Positions 18,196 to 27,196 of a DNA stretch of 64,000 nucleotides are shown piece after piece. Position numbers and translations under genes: made by a program. The number at the start of each line of letters is the position of its first letter. Position 1 is the stretch's first letter. The notes under the pieces were generated by a model, which was not told the origin of the DNA, searched no databases, and saw only the letters and a list, made by a program, of their open reading frames with translations. This stretch comes from Alcaligenaceae bacterium CGII-47. Lineage in GTDB: Bacteria > Pseudomonadota > Gammaproteobacteria > Burkholderiales > Burkholderiaceae_B. Location: contig JAHTBO010000002.1 in the NCBI GenBank assembly GCA_019166125.1, forward strand, positions 250,997-314,996, given 5' to 3'.

Positions 18196-18870
18196 ATGCA
18201 CATGCTCTCGTCGAACGCCTCCCTGTCCAATAGCGGGATCGATAAAGCCTCATCGCCCGTCGAGCAGGCGTACCAATACATCGTCAATTGCATTCTCTCG
18301 GGCGAATTTACTGCCGGCATGCGGATTCCAACTGAATCCGTCGCTGAGGTTCTGGGTATTAGCCGCACGCCAGTAAGAGACGCCTTGCGCAGTCTGGAGG
18401 GTGACGGTGCGGTCATGATCTATGCGAATCGGGGGGCGTCAGTCGCCAATTACTCGCGATCCGAAGTCACTCAGCTCATCGAGATGCGAGCAGTGCTCGA
18501 AGGCCTGGCCGCCCGATGTGCGCTACCGAACATTGGTCCGGGCGAACTGGATGAGCTGTCCCATCTCAGATCACGGATGGAGCGCGAGAGCTCGTCGCTT
18601 TCTGCCTGGATGGCGGCCCATGACGCTTTTCACAATTATCTGACGTCCCTTAGCCGGCGACCACTGCTTGCGCGGCAGACAGAGAAAATGCGATTCATGC
18701 TGCTACCGTATTACCGCCACTATTACAGCCAGAGTCTTGAGATGGAAATTCTGGGACTGGAGCACGATAAGCTGATCAGCGCAGTCGAGCTAAACGACGG
18801 CAATCACCTGGAACAGATCGTGCGCCAACATGCCATGGTAAACGTGCAAAAGGTAGCGGACTTGGCCTGA
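18196..18870 (+). CDS. GntR family regulator (FCD subfamily)
   Basis: A 224-residue repressor-type regulator. The N-terminal winged helix-turn-helix is at residues about 15-80 (AYQYIVNCILSGEF, MRIPTESVAEVLGISRTPVRDAL). The C-terminal FCD ligand domain is all-helical and carries the metal/ligand residues in 'HDAFHNYL' and 'EHDKLISA...QH'. FCD regulators usually answer to carboxylic acids. It lies 40 bp after the M20 gene and 75 bp before pyrK, so it probably controls this operon and the divergent TRAP/xdh operon through the palindromes at 16800 and 16957. A second in-frame ATG lies at 18202. Confidence 0.9.
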   Translation: MHMLSSNASLSNSGIDKASSPVEQAYQYIVNCILSGEFTAGMRIPTESVAEVLGISRTPVRDALRSLEGDGAVMIYANRGASVANYSRSEVTQLIEMRAVLEGLAARCALPNIGPGELDELSHLRSRMERESSSLSAWMAAHDAFHNYLTSLSRRPLLARQTEKMRFMLLPYYRHYYSQSLEMEILGLEHDKLISAVELNDGNHLEQIVRQHAMVNVQKVADLA

Positions 18871-18945
18871 GCCCAGGCTTGCCTCAGCGCATATCGCAAT
18901 GTGAATTGATCTTTACTACATATATAGCAATCCCAAGGAGAAATC

Positions 18946-19740
18946 ATGGAGCAAATTCTTGCGCCAGTGGTGTTCAATCGACACCTCACTGGCGACTACT
19001 GGCTACTCGAAGTTGAAGCTCCAAATGTGGCCGCCGCGCTCAGGCCAGGGCAGTTTGTCAACATCAGAATCGAGGGCAGCATGTCGCCTTACTTGCGCCG
19101 CCCTTTTAGTGTTTATCGCGTCAGCACCGACCGTCGCCGCCTGCAGGTAGCATATAAAATCATAGGCGAAGGTACACGCCTGATGAAAGAGACCATGCCA
19201 GCGGATGGCCGCTGCGACGTGATCGGGCCATTGGGTCATGGCTTTTCTTTGCCTACCAACGCTCGACGTATTGCAGTGATTGGCCGGGGCATTGGCATCG
19301 CTGCATTGCCAACCTTGGTCGATGAGGCAGCAATGCGCGGCATCGAAGTGCATGCTTACCTTAGCGCGCGCACACGCGACAACCTGGTTGCCGAAGATAT
19401 TTTTGCCGCATACGGCTTTCCGGTTTTCACGCACACAGACGAGCAGGCTACAGGCGGCCTGGTCACCGACCCGCTGGTCAAGCTTAGTCAAACCATGCAG
19501 TTTGACGCTTTTTATGTCTGCGGCTCGAATCGACTCGCACGTGCCATTCACGGCATCGCCACGGCACAAGGTGTGCCAGCCGAGATCGCGATGGAGCAAC
19601 ACATGGCTTGTGGTTTTGGGGATTGCCACGGCTGCGTCATCAAGATCAATACAGATCGCGACAATCTCGAAGAATCCGCATTACGTGAGGTCTGCTTCCA
19701 CGGCCCAGTCTTCAATACCTGGGAGGTTCTCCATGCTTGA
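18946..19740 (+). CDS. pyrK: PyrK-like dihydroorotate dehydrogenase electron-transfer subunit
   Basis: A 264-residue FAD/[2Fe-2S] protein of the ferredoxin-reductase superfamily that links a class 1B dihydroorotate dehydrogenase to NAD(H). The FAD motif RRPFSVY is near residue 52, the NAD motif GRGIGIAALPT near 112. The cluster cysteines appear as ACGFGDCHGC near 225, with a fourth in EVCFHGPVF near the end, the PyrK pattern. An AGGAGA ribosome site precedes the ATG. The last 8 bases overlap pyrD. In a betaproteobacterium the biosynthetic enzyme is normally the class 2 PyrD, so this pair is likely to have a catabolic role; see the neighbouring XDH and M20 genes. Confidence 0.87.
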   Translation: MEQILAPVVFNRHLTGDYWLLEVEAPNVAAALRPGQFVNIRIEGSMSPYLRRPFSVYRVSTDRRRLQVAYKIIGEGTRLMKETMPADGRCDVIGPLGHGFSLPTNARRIAVIGRGIGIAALPTLVDEAAMRGIEVHAYLSARTRDNLVAEDIFAAYGFPVFTHTDEQATGGLVTDPLVKLSQTMQFDAFYVCGSNRLARAIHGIATAQGVPAEIAMEQHMACGFGDCHGCVIKINTDRDNLEESALREVCFHGPVFNTWEVLHA

Positions 19741-20695
19741 TAACACTCTTTTGACGCGCGAGATCGCCGTGCCGACGCTCTCGGGTCCCAACATGGCCGT
19801 GGAGATTGCTGGCATCAAGATGAAAAATCCACTGACTGTGGGTTCAGGAACATATGGCCACCATGGCAATTTCAACCAATTTTATTCAGTAGAAAGTATG
19901 GGTGCATTGGTTCCGAAAACCATACGCAACTACCAGTGGCCAGGCAACCCGGCACCGCGTGTGCATGAAGTCGTGGCTGGACTGCATAGCTCGGTGGGTA
20001 TCCCCAGCAATGATTGGGAAACCTTTATCTCCAAGGATGCCAAAATCTTACAGGCGTTCAATCTCCCTGTCATCCAAAGCGTGATTGGCCGCACCGAAGA
20101 TGAATACGTTGAGCTTGTCGAGAAATGTTCTGATCTGGGGATTTTCGCTGGGCTCGAACTTAACCTGTCATGCCCAAACCTGAAGCAAGGCGGACTGGAT
20201 TTCGGATATGATCCGATCGCAGCCGAGCGTCTGATCAAGCGTGCCCGCCGAGTCACTAATCTACCTATCATCGCAAAACTGGCGCCCGACTATTCATCGC
20301 TTCTGGGTGTTGCCAAAGCTGTTGAGGCAGCAGGCGCCGATGCAATTTCCCTGGTGAATGCGCCCCGGGCCATGTGCATCGATTATAAAACGCGCCGCCC
20401 GATCATCGGCAACCAGATCGGGGCACTATCTGGTGCTGCGATCAAGCCCATGGCCGTATACATGGTGTGGCAGTTGTATCGCGCCGTCAAGATACCTCTG
20501 TTTGGCATGGGTGGCATAAGCGATTACCGCGATGTGATCGAATTCATGGCCGCTGGCGCACGGGCGGTCGCCTTTGGCACCATCAACTATGTCAATCCCA
20601 TGGCGCTACCCATGGCTCTGGATGACCTGAAACGGTATCTCGAAGAGGAAAATATTGACGACATTAACGATTTGGTCGGATCTGCGCATGATTAA
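19733..20695 (+). CDS. pyrD: Dihydroorotate dehydrogenase-like catalytic subunit, class 1B
   Basis: A 320-residue FMN-binding TIM-barrel protein of the class 1 dihydroorotate dehydrogenase family. The catalytic base is C147 in NLSCPN, the class 1B signature; class 2 enzymes use Ser. Other family motifs are GSGTYG near 38, LVNAPRAMCID near 215, IGGLSGxAIKP-like near 231, and MGGI near 260. The ATG at 19733 has GGAGG upstream and overlaps pyrK by 8 bp; the frame is open for 150 codons further inside pyrK, but that reading is spurious. With PyrK it would interconvert dihydroorotate and orotate or a related dihydropyrimidine, in the cytoplasm. The exact substrate is not proven by sequence. Confidence 0.87.
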   Translation: MLDNTLLTREIAVPTLSGPNMAVEIAGIKMKNPLTVGSGTYGHHGNFNQFYSVESMGALVPKTIRNYQWPGNPAPRVHEVVAGLHSSVGIPSNDWETFISKDAKILQAFNLPVIQSVIGRTEDEYVELVEKCSDLGIFAGLELNLSCPNLKQGGLDFGYDPIAAERLIKRARRVTNLPIIAKLAPDYSSLLGVAKAVEAAGADAISLVNAPRAMCIDYKTRRPIIGNQIGALSGAAIKPMAVYMVWQLYRAVKIPLFGMGGISDYRDVIEFMAAGARAVAFGTINYVNPMALPMALDDLKRYLEEENIDDINDLVGSAHD

Positions 20696-20728
20696 TCCGA
20701 ACTAATCGTCGACACACGGCGGCAATCT

Positions 20729-21781
20729 ATGGATAACCTTGATCTTATTGTTCTACGCGCCTTGCGCGACTGGCGTAAAGCCGGTCGACGGGCGCTACTG
20801 GTAACCGTCGTGCGTACGTGGGGATCTTCACCCCGGCCGGTCGGCTCAATGATGGCCATGTGCGAAGACGGCTCAGTGAGCGGATCAGTGTCGGGGGGCT
20901 GCATCGAAGAAGACCTTATATTTCGGTTCTCACAAGCCTACTCAGGCAGCTTACAGGGCGATCGCATGCCTGCCGGCCCCCCTCGATTTCTAAAGTACGG
21001 CATCCTGGCTGACGAAGCGCACCGTTTCGGCCTGCCCTGTGGTGGCACACTCGAGCTACTGCTCGAGTTCGACCCGCAGGCCCAGGCGCTTTCAACCTTG
21101 ATCGAGCAGCTTGAGGGCGGTAAGCTGATGCGACGAATCGTTACCCTCGCCGACGGTAAGGCAAGCTCGCACGAAGCCAGGCAGCCCTCCGAACTTATCG
21201 TCACAGATACCTACCTGGCCAATACCGTCGGCCCACAGTACCGCATGCTTCTGATCGGCGCCGGCCAGCTTGCTGAGTATCTGGCTACCATGGCGCTATT
21301 TAACGGTTTCTCGGTATCGGTGTGCGATCCGCGCAATGAATATCTTGGCAGTTGGTCGGTATCGGGCGTCACGACGTTAACCGATATGCCTGACGATGTG
21401 GTGCGCAGCTTTAAGGCTGACCGGCGCAGCTGCATCGTGGCACTTACCCATGACCCTAAGCTCGATGACCTTGCCTTGTTGGAAGCGCTTGAAACAGAAG
21501 CTTTTTATGTGGGCGCTATCGGTTCACGCAGCAACAATGAACTGCGGCGCAAACGACTGATCGAATATTGTGACCAAACAGAAGACTCTGTAGCGCACCT
21601 TCGAGGACCGATCGGCATTTATATTGCCAGCAAAACACCATCGGAAATAGCAGTCAGCATCATGGCCGAAATCCTGGCGATCAAAAACGGCGTGGCACTA
21701 CCGCCTAACATGAACATTGCACAAGCAAAAAACAAGATGGGCATACCGCCTAACGATGCAAACCAGCTATGTGCCATCTGA
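20729..21781 (+). CDS. xdhC: XdhC/CoxI family molybdenum-cofactor insertion factor
   Basis: A 350-residue XdhC-family protein, a chaperone that binds molybdenum cofactor, has it sulfurated, and loads it into xanthine-dehydrogenase-type enzymes. The N-terminal XdhC domain has TWGSSPRPVGSMMA near residue 30 and the GSVSGGCIE motif near 52. The C-terminal Rossmann-like domain has LLIGAGQLAEYL near 173 and YVGAIGSRSN near 266. It is the last gene of the plus-strand operon, 33 bp after pyrD, and serves the XdhAB enzyme of the divergent operon. This ties the two operons to one process. Confidence 0.92.
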   Translation: MDNLDLIVLRALRDWRKAGRRALLVTVVRTWGSSPRPVGSMMAMCEDGSVSGSVSGGCIEEDLIFRFSQAYSGSLQGDRMPAGPPRFLKYGILADEAHRFGLPCGGTLELLLEFDPQAQALSTLIEQLEGGKLMRRIVTLADGKASSHEARQPSELIVTDTYLANTVGPQYRMLLIGAGQLAEYLATMALFNGFSVSVCDPRNEYLGSWSVSGVTTLTDMPDDVVRSFKADRRSCIVALTHDPKLDDLALLEALETEAFYVGAIGSRSNNELRRKRLIEYCDQTEDSVAHLRGPIGIYIASKTPSEIAVSIMAEILAIKNGVALPPNMNIAQAKNKMGIPPNDANQLCAI

Positions 21782-21840
21782 AGCACTGCGCCTTTGCCGT
21801 GGTCCCGACGTCTAAGTACAGCTGCTAAAAAAACGGCTTG

Positions 21841-22173
21841 TTACCGCCCGCCTTCACGCCACAACAAGCGCGCGCGCAGACTCGTCACTTCCGTTTGCAG
21901 TGCATCCATGTGACGCAGTAGGCTCATGGTAAGAGTCAAGCTTCGCGTATCCAGCTCAAAGTCGTCGCGCAAGCGCTTGGCTTTGCGGGCCAGCACGACG
22001 CAATCAGTATGAAAGAAATAATTGTCGCGATCCCGACTGTAAGGCTTCAGCACGCCTGCCTCAACCAGCTCGAGCACATCCTGTCGGCTCAAACCCGATC
22101 CTTCGACAATATATTCCAGAGAGCAGGTATCCGACGCATTCAGCCATACCGTTTCAGTGATATGTACAGTCAT
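21841..22173 (-). CDS. cbpM: Chaperone modulatory protein CbpM
   Basis: A 110-residue MerR-HTH-like protein of the CbpM family, which binds the J-domain of CbpA and inhibits its co-chaperone activity. It has the family layout: short N-terminus, helix-turn-helix-like 'EYIVEGSGLSRQDVLELVEAGVLKP' region (residues 20-45), and a C-terminal helical segment. The ATG at 22173 lies 4 bp after the cbpA stop, so translation is coupled. An open frame to 22296 lies inside cbpA and is rejected. It converges on xdhC. Confidence 0.88.
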   Translation of the reverse strand: MTVHITETVWLNASDTCSLEYIVEGSGLSRQDVLELVEAGVLKPYSRDRDNYFFHTDCVVLARKAKRLRDDFELDTRSLTLTMSLLRHMDALQTEVTSLRARLLWREGGR

Positions 22174-22177
22174 TTGT

Positions 22178-23119
22178 TTACACTCCTGAATAAAGTTGCG
22201 CACGAGGATCGAAGCTCGACGCAGCTGCCAATTGCGTATAGAGTTCGCGCTCTCGCTCGCCCACAGTCTTGGGAACCTCGATGCGTACGACGGCAAAGAG
22301 GTCTCCAGGCGGCTCGATTGGCGAGGGCAGCCCCCGCTTACCCAGGCGCAGTTTGCGCCCAGAAGTCGTACCAGCAGGAACGGTCATTTCAACCCGCCCA
22401 CCGGGCGTGGGAACCTGCACGCTCGCCCCTAATGTAGCTTCCCATGGCGCGAGTGGCAGATCGACGTAAAGATCTCGTCCGTCTATCTGATAGAGCCGAT
22501 GCGCCTGAATTTCCATGACCAAATACAGATCCCCAGATGGCCCGCCATTAAGGCTGGCCCCACCCTTCCCAGGCAGACGCAGACGTTGGCCATTTGTTGC
22601 ACCCTTTGGAATCCGAACCTGAAACGTACGCGGCACGCGACGCAGTAACCCTTGCTTATCGATCTCGGGCAGGCTCACACTAAGCTCGGTTTGTGCACCT
22701 GAATAGATCTGCTCGATCGTAATAGGCAGAACAATTTCAAAATCTTCACCACGCATTGGACGCTGTGCATGCTGCTGGCCACGCCCTTGGGCGGCTGCGA
22801 AAGCTGCCATAAGATCAGACAGATCCACGTCTGAAAAATCCTCTGTGTTAGCGCCGCCAAAGCCTTGTCGCCACGACTGTGGCGGTACAAACTCCTCGCC
22901 CGGTGCGTGGGTGCCTAATTTATCGTAGGCCGCACGCTTCTCGGTGTCCTTCAAGGTGTTATAGGCATCAGCGACCTCCTTGAACTTATCCTCGGCCTTT
23001 GATTCCTTGGATATGTCGGGGTGGTATTTGTGGGCCAAGCGTCGATAGGCTTTTTTGATATCGGCCAGACTCGCATCCCGTTCTACGCCAAGCACCTTGT
23101 AATAATCAATATATTTCAT
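22178..23119 (-). CDS. cbpA: Curved DNA-binding protein CbpA (DnaJ-type co-chaperone)
   Basis: A 313-residue J-domain protein. The J-domain covers residues 1-70 with the HPD motif at 33-35, followed by a linker and two beta-rich substrate-binding domains typical of class B Hsp40 ([17 protein letters not shown] near 175, [17 protein letters not shown] near 250). There is no Cys-rich zinc domain, which separates it from DnaJ. It stimulates DnaK and can bind curved DNA. A GGGAG ribosome site precedes the ATG. It forms an operon with cbpM, as in E. coli. Confidence 0.93.
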   Translation of the reverse strand: MKYIDYYKVLGVERDASLADIKKAYRRLAHKYHPDISKESKAEDKFKEVADAYNTLKDTEKRAAYDKLGTHAPGEEFVPPQSWRQGFGGANTEDFSDVDLSDLMAAFAAAQGRGQQHAQRPMRGEDFEIVLPITIEQIYSGAQTELSVSLPEIDKQGLLRRVPRTFQVRIPKGATNGQRLRLPGKGGASLNGGPSGDLYLVMEIQAHRLYQIDGRDLYVDLPLAPWEATLGASVQVPTPGGRVEMTVPAGTTSGRKLRLGKRGLPSPIEPPGDLFAVVRIEVPKTVGERERELYTQLAAASSFDPRAQLYSGV

Positions 23120-23245
23120 CCGAACTCCCGATCACATTCCACCGATAGCCTTCACTATACCTACAGACGCCAATATCACACTATTGTAAGATGCCATCCA
23201 CAGTAAAACGTTGAGAATTCTTGACCATCATCCTATGATCAGAGC

Positions 23246-24142
23246 ATGGAACTTCGACATCTACGTTACTTCGCCACCGTTGCCGAGTACGGGAACATAC
23301 GCGTTGCATCCAGCCATCTGCATATCTCTCAGCCCGCTATTTCGCGTCAAATTCACGATCTAGAAAATGAACTCGGCGTGCTGCTGTTCGAGCGCACAAC
23401 AAGAGGATTACGCCTGACCCAGGCTGGCGAACGTTATTTACTCGAGATACGTGGTGCGCTCACCATGATCAAGGCGGCTAGCAGATCAGCACAAATGGTT
23501 GCCGAAGGGCGCTTGGGACATCTCAGTATCGGGCTGGTCGAGATCGCTGGCTGGGAAGGTCTTGTGCCCTTGAGTCTCGGCGCGTTCCAAAAATCCTATG
23601 GCGATGTCTCTCTACACCTGCGCCCCGCCACCACACCAGAACAACTGTCGGCTATCAAAGATGGGGCGCTGGACGGGGGATTCATCTACGCATTTGATCC
23701 TTTGCCAGTTGAATTCGAATCCTTATCGCTGACCCGCCATGATGTGGTCCTGGCGACACCGCTGAACTGGCGCGCAAACACATCCGCCCACTCATCGGTT
23801 CGCAGCCTGAAAAGCGAACCTTTTGTCACCTTCCAGCGAGCGGTCTATCCAACTTATTACGACCGACTGCTCAACGCGTGCTCTCAGGCTGGACTGACAA
23901 TGCGCGTCATTCAAGAAGTAGGCAGTGAGGCGGCAATATTGTCACTTGTGTCCGCAGGTATCGGCATTGCCATCGTTAATTCCTGCAATCAATGGCGTGC
24001 GCCCTCGCGCGTGCGTTTCGCAGAGCTAAAAGATCTGTCGGTGCCATTGCCGCTGTCCTTCGCGTACCTCAGATCAAATTCAAATCCGGCACTGATGCGC
24101 TTTGTAGCCACGCTGAAAAAATCCCTGACTCAAAACGACTGA
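23246..24142 (+). CDS. LysR family transcriptional regulator
   Basis: A 298-residue LysR regulator. The HTH region is typical (MELRHLRYFATVAEYGNI..., SQPAISRQIHDLENELG, LLFERTTRGLRLTQAG), followed by the effector-binding domain. It resembles the group in which the N-terminus begins MELRHLRYF (BenM/CatM/HcaR-like). It is divergent from cbpA and sits 164 bp upstream of the metallo-beta-lactamase-fold gene in the same direction. Either may be a target; neither can be shown from sequence. The 126-bp gap to cbpA has no obvious operator. Confidence 0.88.
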   Translation: MELRHLRYFATVAEYGNIRVASSHLHISQPAISRQIHDLENELGVLLFERTTRGLRLTQAGERYLLEIRGALTMIKAASRSAQMVAEGRLGHLSIGLVEIAGWEGLVPLSLGAFQKSYGDVSLHLRPATTPEQLSAIKDGALDGGFIYAFDPLPVEFESLSLTRHDVVLATPLNWRANTSAHSSVRSLKSEPFVTFQRAVYPTYYDRLLNACSQAGLTMRVIQEVGSEAAILSLVSAGIGIAIVNSCNQWRAPSRVRFAELKDLSVPLPLSFAYLRSNSNPALMRFVATLKKSLTQND

Positions 24143-24306
24143 TGACGCAAGGCAATCCTTCCTACAGCGATGCCTCTGAGGCATCAGGTATCGCAGAAAA
24201 CGGTATTGGCAGTTTAGGGCTACGTCGAATATCTTTGGGTTGCATCGCGCCCTAGAGGCCCTCTGATCAATGAAGAGGCCTCCACCCTTCTTCCTGGACA
24301 ACGACC

Positions 24307-25311
24307 ATGAGATTGCGCCCCATTTGTCTATGTACATCGATCTTTGGAGTACTGACCGCTTGCTCCGCCCTATCTGAGGATACGGCCGCCGCACGCTCGG
24401 CAAGGCCACTGCTGCGTGCGCAGGCACCCGGTTTTTACCGGATGGCGCTTGGGGATTTTGTCATTACAGCACTCAGCGATGGCACCGTCTCCTTGCCGCT
24501 CGACAAATTGCTCAACAACACAACGCCCGAGCACATTGAAGCGCTCATGGCCCGCAGCTTCCAGACACTGTCTGCCGAAATTTCGATCAACGCCTATCTC
24601 ATTGACACGGGTTCACGCGTCGTGCTGGTCGATACCGGCGCAGGAGAACTGTTTGCCCCACGCGCGGGGGGAGAGTTGTTCACCAACCTCCACGCAGCAG
24701 GATACCGCCCTGAAGACATCGACGATGTGCTGTTGACCCATGTGCACGCCGATCACTCAGGCGGTCTGGTCGTAGGTGGCAAAATGATGTTGCCAAACTC
24801 GCTCATCCACGTGCACCAAGCCGAGCTCGATTACTGGTTTGATGTGCAAGCCGAGGACCGTGCGCCGGCCCACCAGAAACATTCATTCCCGCAGGGGCGC
24901 GCATCAATGGTTCCCTATCAGATAGCAGGCAAGGTGCGTCCGTTCAAAGGCGCAATCGAGCTCATGCCGGGGATTCGAACGGTGGAGGCTCCCGGCCACA
25001 CGCCGGGCCACACCTTCTACAGCGTAGAGAGCGCCGGGCATAAACTCGTCATCTGGGGCGACACCGTTCATTGCGCACCGGTTCAACTGCCCGATCCGTC
25101 CGTCACCATTCAATTCGACAGCGATGCCAAGCGTGCACGCGCCCAACGCGAGGCGACGTTGAGCGATGCGGCGGAGCAACGCTACACCGTTGCTGCCGCT
25201 CACATCTCGTTTCCTGGGCTCGGTCACGTTCGTCGGCGCGGAAACGGGTATGAGTGGGTGCCGCAAGCTTATGGAACAACGTTGGCGTTATCGCAGGCGG
25301 ACTGTCGGTAA
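24307..25311 (+). CDS. Metallo-beta-lactamase-fold hydrolase, probable lipoprotein
   Basis: A 334-residue MBL-fold metalloenzyme. The zinc motif HVHADH lies at 145-150 (H145, H147, D149, H150), with EAPGHTPGHT near 230 and WGDTVH near 255 supplying further ligands. The N-terminus is a secretion signal ending in LTAC, with Cys19 as a plausible lipidation site, so the protein is probably anchored to a membrane facing the periplasm. The fold group includes quorum-quenching lactonases and class B beta-lactamase relatives; the substrate cannot be assigned. It follows a LysR gene in the same direction. Confidence 0.87.
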   Translation: MRLRPICLCTSIFGVLTACSALSEDTAAARSARPLLRAQAPGFYRMALGDFVITALSDGTVSLPLDKLLNNTTPEHIEALMARSFQTLSAEISINAYLIDTGSRVVLVDTGAGELFAPRAGGELFTNLHAAGYRPEDIDDVLLTHVHADHSGGLVVGGKMMLPNSLIHVHQAELDYWFDVQAEDRAPAHQKHSFPQGRASMVPYQIAGKVRPFKGAIELMPGIRTVEAPGHTPGHTFYSVESAGHKLVIWGDTVHCAPVQLPDPSVTIQFDSDAKRARAQREATLSDAAEQRYTVAAAHISFPGLGHVRRRGNGYEWVPQAYGTTLALSQADCR

Positions 25312-25402
25312 ACTTTGCCCAAAATCAGCCGTAAACACTTATATCCCCAAAAGCCGTAGCTAAGGTATGCATCTCCGGCATATAAGTTTGAGGCCAAAAC
25401 CC

Positions 25403-26497
25403 ATGAAAATAGACAGCTCAAGTATTGGTTTTACCAGTCAGCACGCCAGCCTTAAGCAGCATACCGTTGAGGAGACGTTGCGGGTCTGGACAGGTAAGCA
25501 GCGACCCGATTTTGAAGGCCTCAATGCAACAGAACACAGGTCTCCGTCTTCAAAAGCGGCGATTTCTGATGCCGCTCGCCAAGCCGCAAAAACAATTGAT
25601 TCTGTCGACACGCGGGCCGACCAAGCCAATGAGCTCTCTAAAATAGAAGACGCCGTCGATCACGCCAGAAACGACCCGAAATTACAGGTGCTCATAAGCG
25701 TTGTCGAGGCACTCACCGGGAAAAAGATCCGCTTACTGGATACCGGTGTACTGGCATTTGAAACGTCTGATGCACCGCCTAGCCAAAAGCCGGCCTCAAC
25801 TGAAGCGGCACAAACAGAACAGCGTCAAGGGTGGGGCCTGGAATACGACAAACTCGAATCAATTCATGAGGCAGAGCAAACATCCTTTTCGGCACAAGGG
25901 ATCATCCGCACTGCAGATGGCAAAGAGATCAAATTCCAGATCTCGCTAGAGATGAAACGCGAGTTCTCCAGCCAGTCCAACGTATCCATACGCGCTGGCG
26001 ATGCCGTTCGCAAGGATCCCTTGGTCATTAATTTTGATGGAACCGCAGCCCAGTTAAGCAATACAAAATTCGACTTTGATATCGACAGCGACGGACAGAC
26101 CGATCACATCGCCTTCGTAAATTCCCGTAGCGGCTTTCTGGCGCTCGACAAGAACGGCAACGGCGTGATTGACGATGGCTCTGAGTTGTTCGGCACACAG
26201 AGTGGCAACGGTTTCGCTGATCTGTCGGCCTACGACGAAGATGGTAACGGCTGGATAGACGAGAATGACACCGTCTACGCAGAGCTACGGATATGGACAA
26301 AGGATGCCGCTGGCAACGATACCCTAAGCACCCTGGCCGAACACGAGATTGGTGCACTGTACCTCGGCAACACAAGCACACCCTTCGATCTAAAAGACAA
26401 CAATAATACTCAGCATGGGCAGGTGCGCAGCACCGGTATCTACCTATACGAGAACGGTCGTGCCGGCACGTTGCAGCAAATCGACTTATTTGTCTAG
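25403..26497 (+). CDS. Unrecognised protein with C-terminal calcium-binding repeats
   Basis: A 364-residue protein of unknown function. The N-terminus has no signal peptide and carries the pattern SSIGFTSQHAS (6-16) followed by ETLRVW, which I believe is a recurring start in a family of proteobacterial proteins of this layout. Residues about 226-300 contain three Asp-rich loops of EF-hand/dockerin type: DIDSDGQTD (226-234), DKNGNGVIDD (249-258) and DEDGNGWIDENDT (278-290). A similar C-terminal segment ends in ..LQQIDLFV. The ATG at 25403 was chosen over an upstream in-frame ATG at 25367, because the family-like start begins there. Calcium binding is predicted; export by a non-classical route is possible but not shown. 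Confidence 0.75.
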   Translation: MKIDSSSIGFTSQHASLKQHTVEETLRVWTGKQRPDFEGLNATEHRSPSSKAAISDAARQAAKTIDSVDTRADQANELSKIEDAVDHARNDPKLQVLISVVEALTGKKIRLLDTGVLAFETSDAPPSQKPASTEAAQTEQRQGWGLEYDKLESIHEAEQTSFSAQGIIRTADGKEIKFQISLEMKREFSSQSNVSIRAGDAVRKDPLVINFDGTAAQLSNTKFDFDIDSDGQTDHIAFVNSRSGFLALDKNGNGVIDDGSELFGTQSGNGFADLSAYDEDGNGWIDENDTVYAELRIWTKDAAGNDTLSTLAEHEIGALYLGNTSTPFDLKDNNNTQHGQVRSTGIYLYENGRAGTLQQIDLFV

Positions 26498-26530
26498 GGC
26501 CGTTTCTTTAAGTATGGTCAAGCCAGACTG

Positions 26531-27196
26531 TCAGCCCCTCGCCTGCTCTGTGGAGTGGGCCACGGCCTGACGCAGCGCGTGCTCGAAGGCCTCGGGGGCT
26601 TGCCCACCCTGGATAAGATGCCGCTCATTGATGATGATCGACGGTACAGAATTGATTCCCTGTTGTGCGTAAAAGCGCTCGCGTTCGCGCACGTCGGTCG
26701 CGTACTCATCGGATTCAAGGATCTGACGGGCGCGTTGCGCATCAAGCCCCGACTCGCCACACAATCTGATCAGCACATCATGCGCGCTGGGATTCTCGCC
26801 ATCGGTGAAATAGGCTTTTAGAAGCGCATGCTTGAGTTTCAACTGATGCCCATCAAGGCTAGCCCAATGCAAAAGGCGATGTGCATCGAAGGTGTTATAG
26901 GTGTGCGTGCGTTTGTCCATATTGAAGGTAAAGCCAACATCGTGGCCCCGCGCCGTGATGGCCTCGCCGTTACGCCGGACCTCTTCGGTCGTCATGCCAT
27001 ATTTGCGCGCAAGCCTTTCCACCGTGTCCTGCCCTTCTGGCGGCATGTCTGGATTCAGCTCGAACGGCTGAAAATTAATCTCGGCCTGAACTTCGCCAGC
27101 CAGTCGATCCAGTGCGATCTCGAGCGAACATAGGCCCACGGCGCACCAGGGACAAGACACATCAGAGACAAAATCGATCTTGATACGTGCAGTCAT
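26531..27196 (-). CDS. DsbA family oxidoreductase (FrnE-like)
   Basis: A 221-residue cytoplasmic thioredoxin-fold protein of the DsbA/FrnE group. The CPWC active site is at residues 15-18, the cis-Pro region at NSVPSIIIN near 183. FrnE-like proteins act as disulfide isomerases or as 2-hydroxychromene-2-carboxylate-isomerase relatives, and there is no signal peptide here. The start at 27196 (MTARIK) is supported by the diverged copy at 36643, where only this ATG is conserved; 27202 is an alternative. The first 45 bases and the leader form one arm of the 68-bp repeat described at 27152. Confidence 0.9.
   Translation of the reverse strand: MTARIKIDFVSDVSCPWCAVGLCSLEIALDRLAGEVQAEINFQPFELNPDMPPEGQDTVERLARKYGMTTEEVRRNGEAITARGHDVGFTFNMDKRTHTYNTFDAHRLLHWASLDGHQLKLKHALLKAYFTDGENPSAHDVLIRLCGESGLDAQRARQILESDEYATDVRERERFYAQQGINSVPSIIINERHLIQGGQAPEAFEHALRQAVAHSTEQARG

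Noticed and set aside
19280-19732. Upstream extension of the pyrD frame
   Set aside because: It lies within pyrK in another frame; pyrD has a good ribosome site and family start at 19733.
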